This document shows positions 43,279-51,534 of a stretch of 64,000 bases of DNA, one piece after another (positions within the stretch are counted from its first letter, which is position 1; each line of letters opens with the position of its first letter). The position numbers and the translations under genes are program-made. Origin of the DNA: Streptomyces sp. L2 (GTDB lineage: Bacteria; Actinomycetota; Actinomycetes; Streptomycetales; Streptomycetaceae); assembly GCF_004124325.1 (NCBI RefSeq), contig NZ_QBDT01000001.1, positions 1,674,001-1,738,000 on the forward strand, in the 5' to 3' direction. The notes under the pieces are model-generated. The model was not told the origin of the DNA. It made no database searches and saw only the letters and a list, made by a program, of their open reading frames with translations.

Positions 43279-45255
43279 CTATTCGGCTTCCTCCTGCTTC
43301 GCCAGCGCGTCGATCGCCGCCAGCGACTTGCGCACCTGGCTACGGTCCGTGGTGTACCAGAAGTCGGGCAGTGAGGCCTTCAGATAGGACCCGTACCGGG
43401 CCGTGGCCAGACGCTGGTCCAGTACGGCTACGACGCCGCGGTCGCCCGACGCGCGGACGAGCCGGCCGGCGCCCTGGGCCATGAGCAGGGCCGCGTGCGT
43501 GGCGGCCACGGCCATGAAACCGTTGCCTCCCGCGTCCTCCACCGCCTTCTGCCGGGCACTCATCAGCGGGTCGTCGGGCCGCGGGAACGGAATCTTGTCC
43601 ATGACAACCAGCTGGCAACTGGAGCCGGGGACGTCCACACCCTGCCACAGCGACAGCGTGCCGAAGAGACAGGTCCGGGGATCGGCGGCGAAGTTCTTGA
43701 TCAGTTCACCGAGTGTCTCCTCGCCCTGGAGCAGGACCGGGAACTCCGGGATGCGTGTGCGCAACTCCTCGGCGGCGAGCTGAGCGGCCCGCATCGACGA
43801 GAACAGCCCGAGCGTACGGCCGCCTGCCGCCTGGATCAGCTCGGTCAGCTCATCCAGCATGTCCGCGCGGTCGCCGTCCCGGGCGGGCCGCGAGAGATGC
43901 TTGGCGACGTACAGAATGCCCTGCTTCGGGTAGTCGAAGGGCGAGCCGACGTCGACACCCTTCCACTGCGGCAGATCCTCGCCCGTCGCGCCTTCGGGGC
44001 CTAGCCCGAGCGAGGCACCCACGCCGTTGAAGTCGCCGCCCAGTTTCAGGGTCGCCGAGGTGAGGGCGACGGTCCGGTCCGTGAACAGCTTCTCCCTGAG
44101 CAGCCCGGAGACCGACATCGGGGCGACGCGCAGAGACGCTCCGAAGCGGTCGTGCCGCTCGTACCAGACGACGTCCCACTCCGAGCCGTTCAGGACCCGC
44201 TCGGCCACGTCGTGCACCGACTCGACCGAGGCCAGCGCCTGTTTACGGACGGCGTCCTCGTCCTGGACCGACTTGTCGCGGGTCGCGCCGATCGCGGAGA
44301 TCACCGTGCGAGCGGCGTCCCGCAAGGCCATCAGGGCATAGCCGAGGTCCTCCGGGATCTCTTCCAGACGGCCCGGGAGGGCCAGTTCCATCACCCGCTC
44401 GAAGCCCTCACCCGCGGTCTGCAGCTGGTCCGCCGCCTTCTCGTTGACGAGCTTCGCCGCACGCCGCACCGCGCGGTTGACCTGGCCGGGCGTGAGCTCT
44501 CCGGTGGCGACGCCGGTGACGCGGGAGACCAGTTCGTGCGCCTCGTCCACGATCAGCACCTCGTGCTGCGGCAGCACCGGCGCGCCCTCGATGGCGTCGA
44601 TGGCCAGCAGCGCGTGGTTGGTGACGACGACCTCGGCGAGCTTGGCCCGCTCCCGGGCCAGCTCGGCGAAGCATTCGGCGCCGTACGCGCACTTGGACGC
44701 GCCCAGGCACTCACGGGAGGACACCGACACCTGCGCCCAGGCGCGGTCGGAGACACCCGGTGTGAGGTCGTCCCGGTCGCCGGTCTCGGTCTCGTCCGAC
44801 CAGTCACGCAGCCGGAGCAGGTCCTGGCCGAGCTTGCTGGTGGGAGCGGCGGCCTCGAACTGGTCGAAGAGGCCCTCCTCCTCGTCCTGCGGCATGCCCT
44901 CGTGCAGGCGGTGCAGACACAGGTAGTTGGACCGGCCCTTGAGCATGGCGAACTCGGGGCGGCGGCGGAGCAGGGGGTGCAGGGCGTCGACTGTGCGCGG
45001 CAGGTCTCGCTCCACGAGCTGGCGCTGGAGGGCGAGGGTGGCGGTGGCGACGACCACCCGCTCTCCGTGCGCGAGCGCGGGCACGAGGTAGCCCAGCGAC
45101 TTTCCGGTGCCGGTGCCGGCCTGGACCAGCAGGTGAGATCCGTCGTCGATCGCCTCGGCGACCGCTTCGGCCATGGTCACCTGGCCGGGGCGCTCCGTGC
45201 CGCCGACGGCTGCGACGGCGGCATGCAGGAGTTCGGAGAGGGAGGGCTTCGTCAT
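43279..45255 (-). CDS. dinG: ATP-dependent DNA helicase, DinG/XPD family
   Basis: A 658-residue superfamily 2 helicase. Walker A is VQAGTGTGKSLGYLVP, the DEAH box is VLIVDEAHELV, and motif VI includes QGAGRLVRASGDRG. Four cysteines between motifs I and II (YLCLHRL, SSRECLGASKCAYGAECF) suit the FeS cluster of XPD/DinG proteins. It would resolve R-loops and unusual DNA structures. Convergent with lexA; I could not find an SOS box upstream of it. Confidence 0.9.
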   Translation of the reverse strand: MTKPSLSELLHAAVAAVGGTERPGQVTMAEAVAEAIDDGSHLLVQAGTGTGKSLGYLVPALAHGERVVVATATLALQRQLVERDLPRTVDALHPLLRRRPEFAMLKGRSNYLCLHRLHEGMPQDEEEGLFDQFEAAAPTSKLGQDLLRLRDWSDETETGDRDDLTPGVSDRAWAQVSVSSRECLGASKCAYGAECFAELARERAKLAEVVVTNHALLAIDAIEGAPVLPQHEVLIVDEAHELVSRVTGVATGELTPGQVNRAVRRAAKLVNEKAADQLQTAGEGFERVMELALPGRLEEIPEDLGYALMALRDAARTVISAIGATRDKSVQDEDAVRKQALASVESVHDVAERVLNGSEWDVVWYERHDRFGASLRVAPMSVSGLLREKLFTDRTVALTSATLKLGGDFNGVGASLGLGPEGATGEDLPQWKGVDVGSPFDYPKQGILYVAKHLSRPARDGDRADMLDELTELIQAAGGRTLGLFSSMRAAQLAAEELRTRIPEFPVLLQGEETLGELIKNFAADPRTCLFGTLSLWQGVDVPGSSCQLVVMDKIPFPRPDDPLMSARQKAVEDAGGNGFMAVAATHAALLMAQGAGRLVRASGDRGVVAVLDQRLATARYGSYLKASLPDFWYTTDRSQVRKSLAAIDALAKQEEAE

Positions 45256-45497
45256 AGCCCGACCACCCTACGGCCCTGCACTGACAAACGGACGGTCGAG
45301 CCGGAGTCGCGGGGTGGGAACACGGCCGGTGGCTCCTGCGGGTGGGAGGAGGGCGGACAGGGGTGGACGGGGAGTGCGGGCGCCGGTGTGGGCGGACTCG
45401 AACGCGCGAGTCGGAGGGAATCCGAAGAATTTTCGCGCATCCGGGAACGGACACCATCCGTCGCTCGTACTACATGTAACGACGCAATTGCGAAGCG

Positions 45498-46241
45498 TCA
45501 CCAGACGTTGCACAGGACATGGCGCAGGACGCGGTCTCTGACCATGAGGGCGGCCCGCTTGCCGGGCAGGTCGACCTCGGAGTCGAACCGGAATCCCGCG
45601 CTGAGGAACGCGGCCACGGAGGGGGTGTTGCGAAGATCGGGTTCCGCTACGACGCGTGCGCAGGCGGGGCGCCGGTCCAGGATCTGGTCGGCGACGGCTC
45701 GCAGGAGGGCGGATCCCAGTCGGCGGGCCCGGTGCTCGGCGTCCCCGATGAGGAGGTGGATGCCCGTGTCGTGGGGGCGGGCCGGGTAGTGGCGGGTGAG
45801 CGGATCCAGGTCGGCCCGGTAGATCTCCCAGTAGCTCAGGGGTGTGCCGTCCAGCACGCCGAGGCAGGGGACGCTGCGTCCGTCACCGTCGAGTTGCGCC
45901 CGCACATGCTTCTCCGTCTCGTTCGGGGGCCCGGCCAGCTCCCAGAACGCGGCGACGGCGGGGTCGTTCATCCAGCCATGGATGAGAGGCAGGTCCCGTT
46001 CAACGCGTACCGGCACGAGCTGGAAGGTGCCCACGGGCGTGGGGACGCTCCCCCAGGTGCGGAGGTGGTCGAGCAGGTCGTCGGTACGGGCGGGCCGGTC
46101 CGCTGAGAAGAGCGCGACGAACTCGTCGGGCAGGCGCAGGTCCAGGGTGTCCTCGCTGTCCTCTCGGGGACGGAGGCGGTCGGCGTGGAGGTGGGCGACG
46201 GAGCCGGAAGGGGTGCCGGCACTCGCGTCGGTGGGAAGCAC
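45498..46241 (-). CDS. GNAT acyltransferase of siderophore type (IucB/MbtK-like)
   Basis: 247 residues. A variable N-terminal 70 residues precedes a GNAT fold of the Acetyltransf_8 type: FQLVPVRVERDLPLIHGWMNDPAVAAFWEL, then LSYWEIYRADLDPL and the CoA-binding region HLLIGDAEHRARRLGSALLRA. Enzymes of this group acylate hydroxylysine or related amines in siderophore assembly. It lies 84 bp downstream of an IucA/IucC synthetase on the same strand, which supports that role. GTG 46241 follows GAGGAGCGCACC. Confidence 0.85.
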   Translation of the reverse strand: MLPTDASAGTPSGSVAHLHADRLRPREDSEDTLDLRLPDEFVALFSADRPARTDDLLDHLRTWGSVPTPVGTFQLVPVRVERDLPLIHGWMNDPAVAAFWELAGPPNETEKHVRAQLDGDGRSVPCLGVLDGTPLSYWEIYRADLDPLTRHYPARPHDTGIHLLIGDAEHRARRLGSALLRAVADQILDRRPACARVVAEPDLRNTPSVAAFLSAGFRFDSEVDLPGKRAALMVRDRVLRHVLCNVW

Positions 46242-46325
46242 GGTGCGCTCCTCTCGGGCGAAGAAGAGAGGTGAAGGAGGGACGGGCTGTGTGGTGAGGG
46301 CCTGTTCGGGGCAGCGGAGGTTCGT

Positions 46326-48341
46326 TCAGGAACGGAGGGGGTTGGTGAGGGTGACATAGACGGACTGGGTGTCGACCGGGCCGACGAGTTCGTCGAGACC
46401 GTGCAGCCGGGTCAGCAGATTGGCCTTGCAGCGCAGGACGGGTGAGTCGAGCAGGCGGCCAGGCAGGGAGGTCCGCAGAGCGGCGGGTCCCGAGGCGAGG
46501 TCGGTGAGGAAGCGGCGGAACGCGGCGAGGAGCAGTCGCTCGTCAGTGAGGTGCTGCGAGCCGAACGCGCCGATCAGACCGAACACGTTGTTGATGGCGA
46601 GGTAGTAGGTGAACCGTTCGTCGGTGACCTCGTCGGAGACGAAGGTGTCGCTGCGTTCACCGATGCCGGGAAGACGGGCGTCGAGCGTGGCCCGGTGGGA
46701 CTCGCGGAAGTAGTAGCCCTGGTTGTCGCGGTAGCGGCCACCTCCGGGCCAGCCGTCACGGTCCAGCAGGAGCAGCGTGTTCTGCTGGTGGGCCTCAAGG
46801 GCGATGCCGGCCTCGCTGTCCAGCCACAGCACGGGACGGACGACCTTTTCGAGGTAGCGGAGGAACCACTCCGCGGCGACGGTTTCGACAGGACGGCCGG
46901 TGCGTGCGGCGAGCCGTGAGACAAGTCCGGCCAGACGGGACCGGCACGGCGAAGTGTGCCGGTGAGCGGACGGGTTGCCGTCCTCTGCGGCGAGGGGCCG
47001 GGGTGAGACGAGCCCCGCGACGCAGGTGACGTCGTCGGCCGCGGCGAACGGGTTGTGCCGGATCACCGTGTCGAGTCCGGGTACGGGCCGGCCGTCCGGG
47101 TCGTCGACGGCGATCCAGGCGGGGTCGCGGACGATGTCGAAGCAGGGGTGGGCGGCCTGCCACTGCCGGCTGAGTCCGGCGCGGAGCAGGCGGTGCACCT
47201 CGACCCCGCGGTGGAGTTCCTTGCGCAGGTTCTCCCGGCGGGAGTTGGTGATCCGCAGGCCGAGTGACAGCTTCAGCATCGCAGGGGCGCCGGTTCGGTG
47301 GACGGTGCGTACGGAGGAGGTGGGGTGCCAGTGGGGGCCGAAGGGTCCGAGGTCGCGGAGCAGTCCGGAGTCGAGGAGGGAGGCGGTCACCTCCCGGTGC
47401 CGGACCTCGCGGGCCTGCCAGGGGTGCAGAGGCAGTGCGGTGCAGCCGTCCGGGAGGGGCAGTCCCGGTCCGGCGAGCCGCTGGGTGAGGTGGGCCGCGG
47501 TGACGGGCCGGCCGCGCTCGGTCCAGGCCGAGTCGGTCGCGAGCAGAGAGGGCGCGACAGCCATCCAGTGCAGGGGAAAGGAGCCGTGTGATTCCGGTGA
47601 GTAGAGGCGGGCCTCGGTCTCGGTCAGGCCGTCCCGGCTCTTGGGGGCCGGGTGCAGCGGGTGTCCGAGGAGGAGTGACTGCTCGGCGCCGAGGAAGAGG
47701 TCGGGGCCGTCGGCAGGGTCGGCACGCCGGTCGCGGATGAAGGTGGCGGTGCGGCGAACGGAGTCGGCGACAGCGGCGACGAGATCGGCGGCGGGGACTG
47801 ACGGGAAGGAGGTGCTGCCTGGTGTCTCCCTGCCCGGCGTCTCCCTGCCTGGCGTCTCTCTGCCGAGCAGCGCGGCGAGGGTGACCGCGTCGACGGGCGG
47901 GGCCGACTCGGGCGTGCCGGCGAGACGCGGTGGCCCGAAGCGGTGCCAGCCGGTGGGGGACCAGTGGTGCACCGGCACGGTCAGGGACGTGCCGGTGGCC
48001 GGCAGCGGGATGTGCAGGTTGCCGGCGTCGGGCGCGGGGGTGTCGGTCTCCCGTGTCCAGCAGCGGAGGAGGTTCTCGACGGCGGCGGCCTCGGCGGCCC
48101 TGTGCGGATCGGGATCGTCGAGCGGGTCGGTGACGAGGCCGGCGGTGACGAGGCCGGCGGTGAGTCCGGTGAGGTGGTCGGCGGCGGGGCGTCCCCGCTG
48201 CCCCCGCCCCATCGCTTCCGGCGACCGCTTCTTCTGCTGGAGGACCGACTCGGCAACCGGCGCGTGAGCGGTCTCGTCGGCGGTGATCATCCCGTCCGCG
48301 GAGGCGAGGGGACGGCCGTCGGGTGTCGGGGCGGCGGGCAA
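46326..48341 (-). CDS. NIS siderophore synthetase, IucA/IucC family
   Basis: A 671-residue NRPS-independent siderophore synthetase that would join a carboxylic acid and an amine or hydroxamate through an acyl adenylate. Family blocks: GHPLHPAPKSRDGL (ATP-binding His), LPLHPWQAREV, PTSSVRTVHR, MLKLSLGLRITNSRREN, and in the FhuF-like C-terminus EAHQQNTLLLLD and YRDNQGYYFRES. A GRETP triplet repeat is present inside. TTG 48341 has GAGGAG five bases upstream; ATG 48290 (654 residues) is the alternative. Only the GNAT partner is adjacent; no decarboxylase, hydroxylase or exporter is seen in the window. Confidence 0.85.
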   Translation of the reverse strand: MPAAPTPDGRPLASADGMITADETAHAPVAESVLQQKKRSPEAMGRGQRGRPAADHLTGLTAGLVTAGLVTDPLDDPDPHRAAEAAAVENLLRCWTRETDTPAPDAGNLHIPLPATGTSLTVPVHHWSPTGWHRFGPPRLAGTPESAPPVDAVTLAALLGRETPGRETPGRETPGSTSFPSVPAADLVAAVADSVRRTATFIRDRRADPADGPDLFLGAEQSLLLGHPLHPAPKSRDGLTETEARLYSPESHGSFPLHWMAVAPSLLATDSAWTERGRPVTAAHLTQRLAGPGLPLPDGCTALPLHPWQAREVRHREVTASLLDSGLLRDLGPFGPHWHPTSSVRTVHRTGAPAMLKLSLGLRITNSRRENLRKELHRGVEVHRLLRAGLSRQWQAAHPCFDIVRDPAWIAVDDPDGRPVPGLDTVIRHNPFAAADDVTCVAGLVSPRPLAAEDGNPSAHRHTSPCRSRLAGLVSRLAARTGRPVETVAAEWFLRYLEKVVRPVLWLDSEAGIALEAHQQNTLLLLDRDGWPGGGRYRDNQGYYFRESHRATLDARLPGIGERSDTFVSDEVTDERFTYYLAINNVFGLIGAFGSQHLTDERLLLAAFRRFLTDLASGPAALRTSLPGRLLDSPVLRCKANLLTRLHGLDELVGPVDTQSVYVTLTNPLRS
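47821..47865. repeat. Three 15-bp tandem units inside the synthetase gene
   Basis: Three near-identical 15-bp units encode the peptide GRETP three times in a probable surface loop. Period is a multiple of three, so copy-number change keeps the frame. Confidence 0.85.
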
Positions 48342-48756
48342 GACGGCTCCTCGGGGGCTCGGTTGGGGCGGTGTGCGGGGGCGCGGTCGCCTGGTCGTGG
48401 GTCGGTGGCGGCACCGGACGCCGCGGTGGTGTGTGAGGGAGGCAGGTATGAATGGCCCCGCTGTTGCCTTCCCGGTCACCCCGTTGTCCAGAGGCGAGTT
48501 GATGCCTGGGATCCCGCGCGCGGGCAGCAGGCGCCCCACCCCTACCAACCGCGCGCCGCCCGCCCGGTTACGGGTTGCCTCAAGATCCTTGCCGTGACGG
48601 AACCGTTGCCGTTCCGTCGGAAGTCCCCCACAGCGAGCGCATAGTGTGTGATGCCGTTCCCAGATGGTCGTGAGACCGGCGTGAACTCCTCATGAGTTCG
48701 CCGCCGATGTCATGGCTTCAGCACCGAGTTCCTTTATTCCAGGGGGAGTCATCAGC
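48342..48756. other. Divergent promoter region between siderophore and protease genes
   Basis: 415 bp without a gene I can support. Two inverted repeats are visible: GACGGAAC/GTTCCGTC (48596-48603 with 48611-48618) and GAACTC/GAGTTC (48683-48688 with 48694-48699), the latter 58 bp before the protease start. No clear DtxR/DmdR iron box was found. Confidence 0.5.
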
Positions 48757-49992
48757 ATGCGATCCATACGTCCGCCGTTCGCCGTACGCCGGGAGAGGGG
48801 TGCGTCCCGCAGAACCTCCCCCGTGCTGGCGGCAGTCGCCCTCGCCTCGACCCTGGCACTGACCGCCACCGCCTGCAACGGCGACGGTGGCAATGACAAC
48901 GCCGGCGGTGACCCGGCCGCCACCGCGACCGCGGCCGGCACCGGTGACGGAAAGATCAAGATCCCGGACGACATCCGGCAGAAGCTCAAAGAGCACGGGA
49001 TCGACATCGACAAGTGGAAGCACGGAGCCTGGAAGAACTGGGACAAGGACGACTGGCTGCGTGAGGCCAACGACTTCATCAACCCGATCATCAAGGGCCT
49101 GTGGGACCCGGACCGGATGCGGCACGCCAACGACCCGGACAAGAAGGTCGACGACAACGACATCTCCGGCGACCAGGGCGTGACGGACCCGACGCCGGCT
49201 CCGGTGCAGGCCCAGGCGGTCCGGCCGCCGTACCACACCAACGCGGCCACGTCGGGCAAGGTGTTCTTCGACTCCCCCGAGGGCACGATGGTCTGCTCGG
49301 CGACGGTCGTGGAGGACCCGGCGCACCCGGGCAAGTCCAACCTGATTTGGACGGCGGGCCACTGCGTGCACGCCGGCAAGAAGGGCGGCTGGTACCGCAA
49401 CATCGCCTTCGTGCCCTCGTACAACAACGGGGCCAAGTCGGCGGCGCAGCTGCAGGGTGCCACCAAGTCCGAGGTCGCACCGTACGGCGTGTGGTGGGCG
49501 GACGGGGCGATGACGTCCCAGCAGTGGATCGACCAGGGCGGTGAGACCGGCGGCCAGGGCGCCCCGTACGACTTCGCCGTCATCCATGTGACGCCGGAGC
49601 AGGGCAGCGGCGGCAAGTCGCTGGAGGAGACCGTCGGCGGTGCGCTGCCGGTGAACTTCAACGCGCCGGCGGTGCCGAAGGTGCGGAAGATGACGGCGTC
49701 GGGATACCCGGCGGCGCCGCCGTACGACGGGCAGCTGCTGTACCAGTGCCAGGACAAGCCGGGCCGGCTGTCGCTCAAGAAGTCCGACCCGACGATGTAC
49801 CGCATCGGCTGCACGATGACCGGCGGCTCCTCCGGTGGCGGCTGGGTGGAGACGGGCCCGGACGGGAAGCCGGCGCTGGTGTCCAACACGTCGATCGGTC
49901 CGGTGACTTCGGGCTGGCTGGCGGGTCCCCGCCTGGGTGACGTGGCCAAGGGCGTGTACCAGACGGTCAGCAAGAAGTTCGCCGGCCGTTAG
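48757..49992 (+). CDS. Secreted lipoprotein serine peptidase (trypsin-like), copy 1
   Basis: A 411-residue precursor. The signal region ends in LTATAC with Cys40 as likely lipidation site. Residues 65-130 form a distinctive helical prodomain with GIDIDKWKHGAWKNWDKDDW. The peptidase domain has His202 (WTAGHC), Asp272 (YDFAVIHV) and Ser359 (TGGSSGGGW), a full triad of the chymotrypsin fold. ATG 48757 follows AGGGGGAG. A close paralogue follows in tandem 138 bp downstream. Confidence 0.88.
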   Translation: MRSIRPPFAVRRERGASRRTSPVLAAVALASTLALTATACNGDGGNDNAGGDPAATATAAGTGDGKIKIPDDIRQKLKEHGIDIDKWKHGAWKNWDKDDWLREANDFINPIIKGLWDPDRMRHANDPDKKVDDNDISGDQGVTDPTPAPVQAQAVRPPYHTNAATSGKVFFDSPEGTMVCSATVVEDPAHPGKSNLIWTAGHCVHAGKKGGWYRNIAFVPSYNNGAKSAAQLQGATKSEVAPYGVWWADGAMTSQQWIDQGGETGGQGAPYDFAVIHVTPEQGSGGKSLEETVGGALPVNFNAPAVPKVRKMTASGYPAAPPYDGQLLYQCQDKPGRLSLKKSDPTMYRIGCTMTGGSSGGGWVETGPDGKPALVSNTSIGPVTSGWLAGPRLGDVAKGVYQTVSKKFAGR

Positions 49993-50130
49993 GGTCCGGC
50001 CGCGGATCAGCGGGGTCATGGGCGGCGGCGAGGCGTCTGACAGGAACCTTCACCGGCTCGCCGCCGTTCGTCCCCGATCCCACGGGCATAGTGGGGTCTC
50101 ATCACACGCTTCAACGGGGGTCATCGCACC

Positions 50131-51351
50131 ATGCGTTCCACACGTATGTCCTCGGCACGCCGGTCCCGGCGCGGCCGCGCCGTCCTCGCCGCGACCGGCC
50201 TGGTCGCCGCCCTGGCACTCACCGCCACCGCCTGCGGCGGCTCGGGCGGTGACAAGGCGAGCGACCAGGCGGGCGCCGGGGCGGGCGCAGGCGCCTCCCG
50301 GGCCGCCGACGCCGGCGGCAAGGCCCGGATTCCGGCGGACATCACGGACAAGCTGAAGAAGCACGGCATCGACGTCGACCAGTGGCAGCACGGCGGCTGG
50401 AAGAACTGGGACAAGGACAAGTGGCTCAGCGCGGCCCAGGACTTCGTCAACCCGGTGATCGACGGGCTGTGGAAGCCCGAGCGGATGAAGTCCGCGCAGG
50501 AGGCGAACAAGACGGTCTCGACGAAGGACGCCTCCGCCGACCAGGGCGTCAGTGATCCGGAACCCCGGCCCGTGCCGGCCGCGGCGGAGAAGACGCCGTA
50601 CCACCGGCACGCCGCTCCGGTGGGGAAGGTGTTCTTCGACTCCCCCAAGGGGCCGATGGTCTGTTCCGGGACCGTGATCAAGGACGTCAACCATCCGGGC
50701 AAGTCCAACCTGGTGTGGACGGCGGGTCACTGCGTGCACGCCGGCGGGAGCGGCGGCTGGTACCGCAACATCGCGTTCGTGCCGTCGTACAACGACCTCG
50801 GCGAGTCCGCCTCCCAACTGGCCCATGCGACGGCCTCGCAGGTCGCCCCGTACGGGACCTGGTGGGCGGACTGGGCCTCCACCTCGAACCAGTGGATCCG
50901 CGGTGGCTCGGAATCGGGCGGCGCGGGTGCGGCGTACGACTACGCGGTGCTGGACGTGAAGCCGGAATCTGGTTCGAAGTCGCTGGAGGAGACGGTCGGC
51001 GCGGCCCTCGACGTCGACTTCTCGGCGCCGTCCGCGACCGAGATCGGCAGCATGGGTGCCTGGGGCTACCCGGCGGCGCCGCCGTACAGCGGGCTGAAGA
51101 TGTTCAAGTGCCTGGACCGGCCCGGCCGGCTGTCGCTGAGCCCGTCTCTGCCGACGATGTACCGGATCGGCTGCACGATGACCGGCGGCTCCTCCGGCGG
51201 CGGCTGGTTCCGGGTGCTCAACGGCAAGACGGTCCTGGTGTCGAACACGTCGATCGGCCCGCTGGACAACACCTGGCTGGCGGGCCCGCAGCTGGGCACG
51301 GAGGCCGAGGGGCTCTACCAGAACATGAGCAGGACGTACGGAGGCCGCTGA
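50131..51351 (+). CDS. Secreted lipoprotein serine peptidase (trypsin-like), copy 2
   Basis: 406 residues, clearly paralogous to the upstream gene over the whole length: signal ending LTATAC (Cys35), prodomain GIDVDQWQHGGWKNWDKDKW, then His in WTAGHCVHAGG, Asp in YDYAVLDV and Ser in GGSSGGGW. All triad residues are kept in both copies, so both should be active. ATG 50131 follows CGGGGGTC. A 7-bp tandem repeat and a strong hairpin follow. Confidence 0.88.
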   Translation: MRSTRMSSARRSRRGRAVLAATGLVAALALTATACGGSGGDKASDQAGAGAGAGASRAADAGGKARIPADITDKLKKHGIDVDQWQHGGWKNWDKDKWLSAAQDFVNPVIDGLWKPERMKSAQEANKTVSTKDASADQGVSDPEPRPVPAAAEKTPYHRHAAPVGKVFFDSPKGPMVCSGTVIKDVNHPGKSNLVWTAGHCVHAGGSGGWYRNIAFVPSYNDLGESASQLAHATASQVAPYGTWWADWASTSNQWIRGGSESGGAGAAYDYAVLDVKPESGSKSLEETVGAALDVDFSAPSATEIGSMGAWGYPAAPPYSGLKMFKCLDRPGRLSLSPSLPTMYRIGCTMTGGSSGGGWFRVLNGKTVLVSNTSIGPLDNTWLAGPQLGTEAEGLYQNMSRTYGGR

Positions 51352-51374
51352 ACGGCGGCGCCCCCGCGCCCCGG

Positions 51375-51436
51375 GACCGGCGACCGGCGACCGGCGACCG
51401 GCGACCGGCGACCGGCGACCGGCGACCGGCGACCGG
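51375..51436. repeat. Eight copies of the 7-bp unit GACCGGC
   Basis: Eight perfect copies (51375-51430) plus a partial ninth, beginning 24 bp past the stop of the second protease gene and ending 12 bp before the terminator hairpin. Confidence 0.95.
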
Positions 51437-51448
51437 GGCAACGTACGC

Positions 51449-51488
51449 GCGAAGGCCCGCCGTCCTCCAGGGGACGGCGGGCCTTCGC
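51449..51488. terminator. Bidirectional terminator between protease and hflX
   Basis: A perfect 17-bp stem (51449-51465 with 51472-51488) around a TCCAGG loop, between convergent genes. Confidence 0.9.
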
Positions 51489-51534
51489 CTTGCGTTCGTT
51501 CGGCCGGGTCGTTCAGACGCCGGCCGGGCCGGTG

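Noticed and set aside
45256..45497. SOS box in front of dinG
   Set aside because: No CGAAC-N4-GTTCG-like sequence is present in the interval, unlike the lexA promoter.
48342..48756. DtxR/DmdR iron box upstream of the siderophore genes
   Set aside because: No sequence close to TTAGGTTAGGCTAACC was seen on either strand, so iron control is not claimed from sequence.
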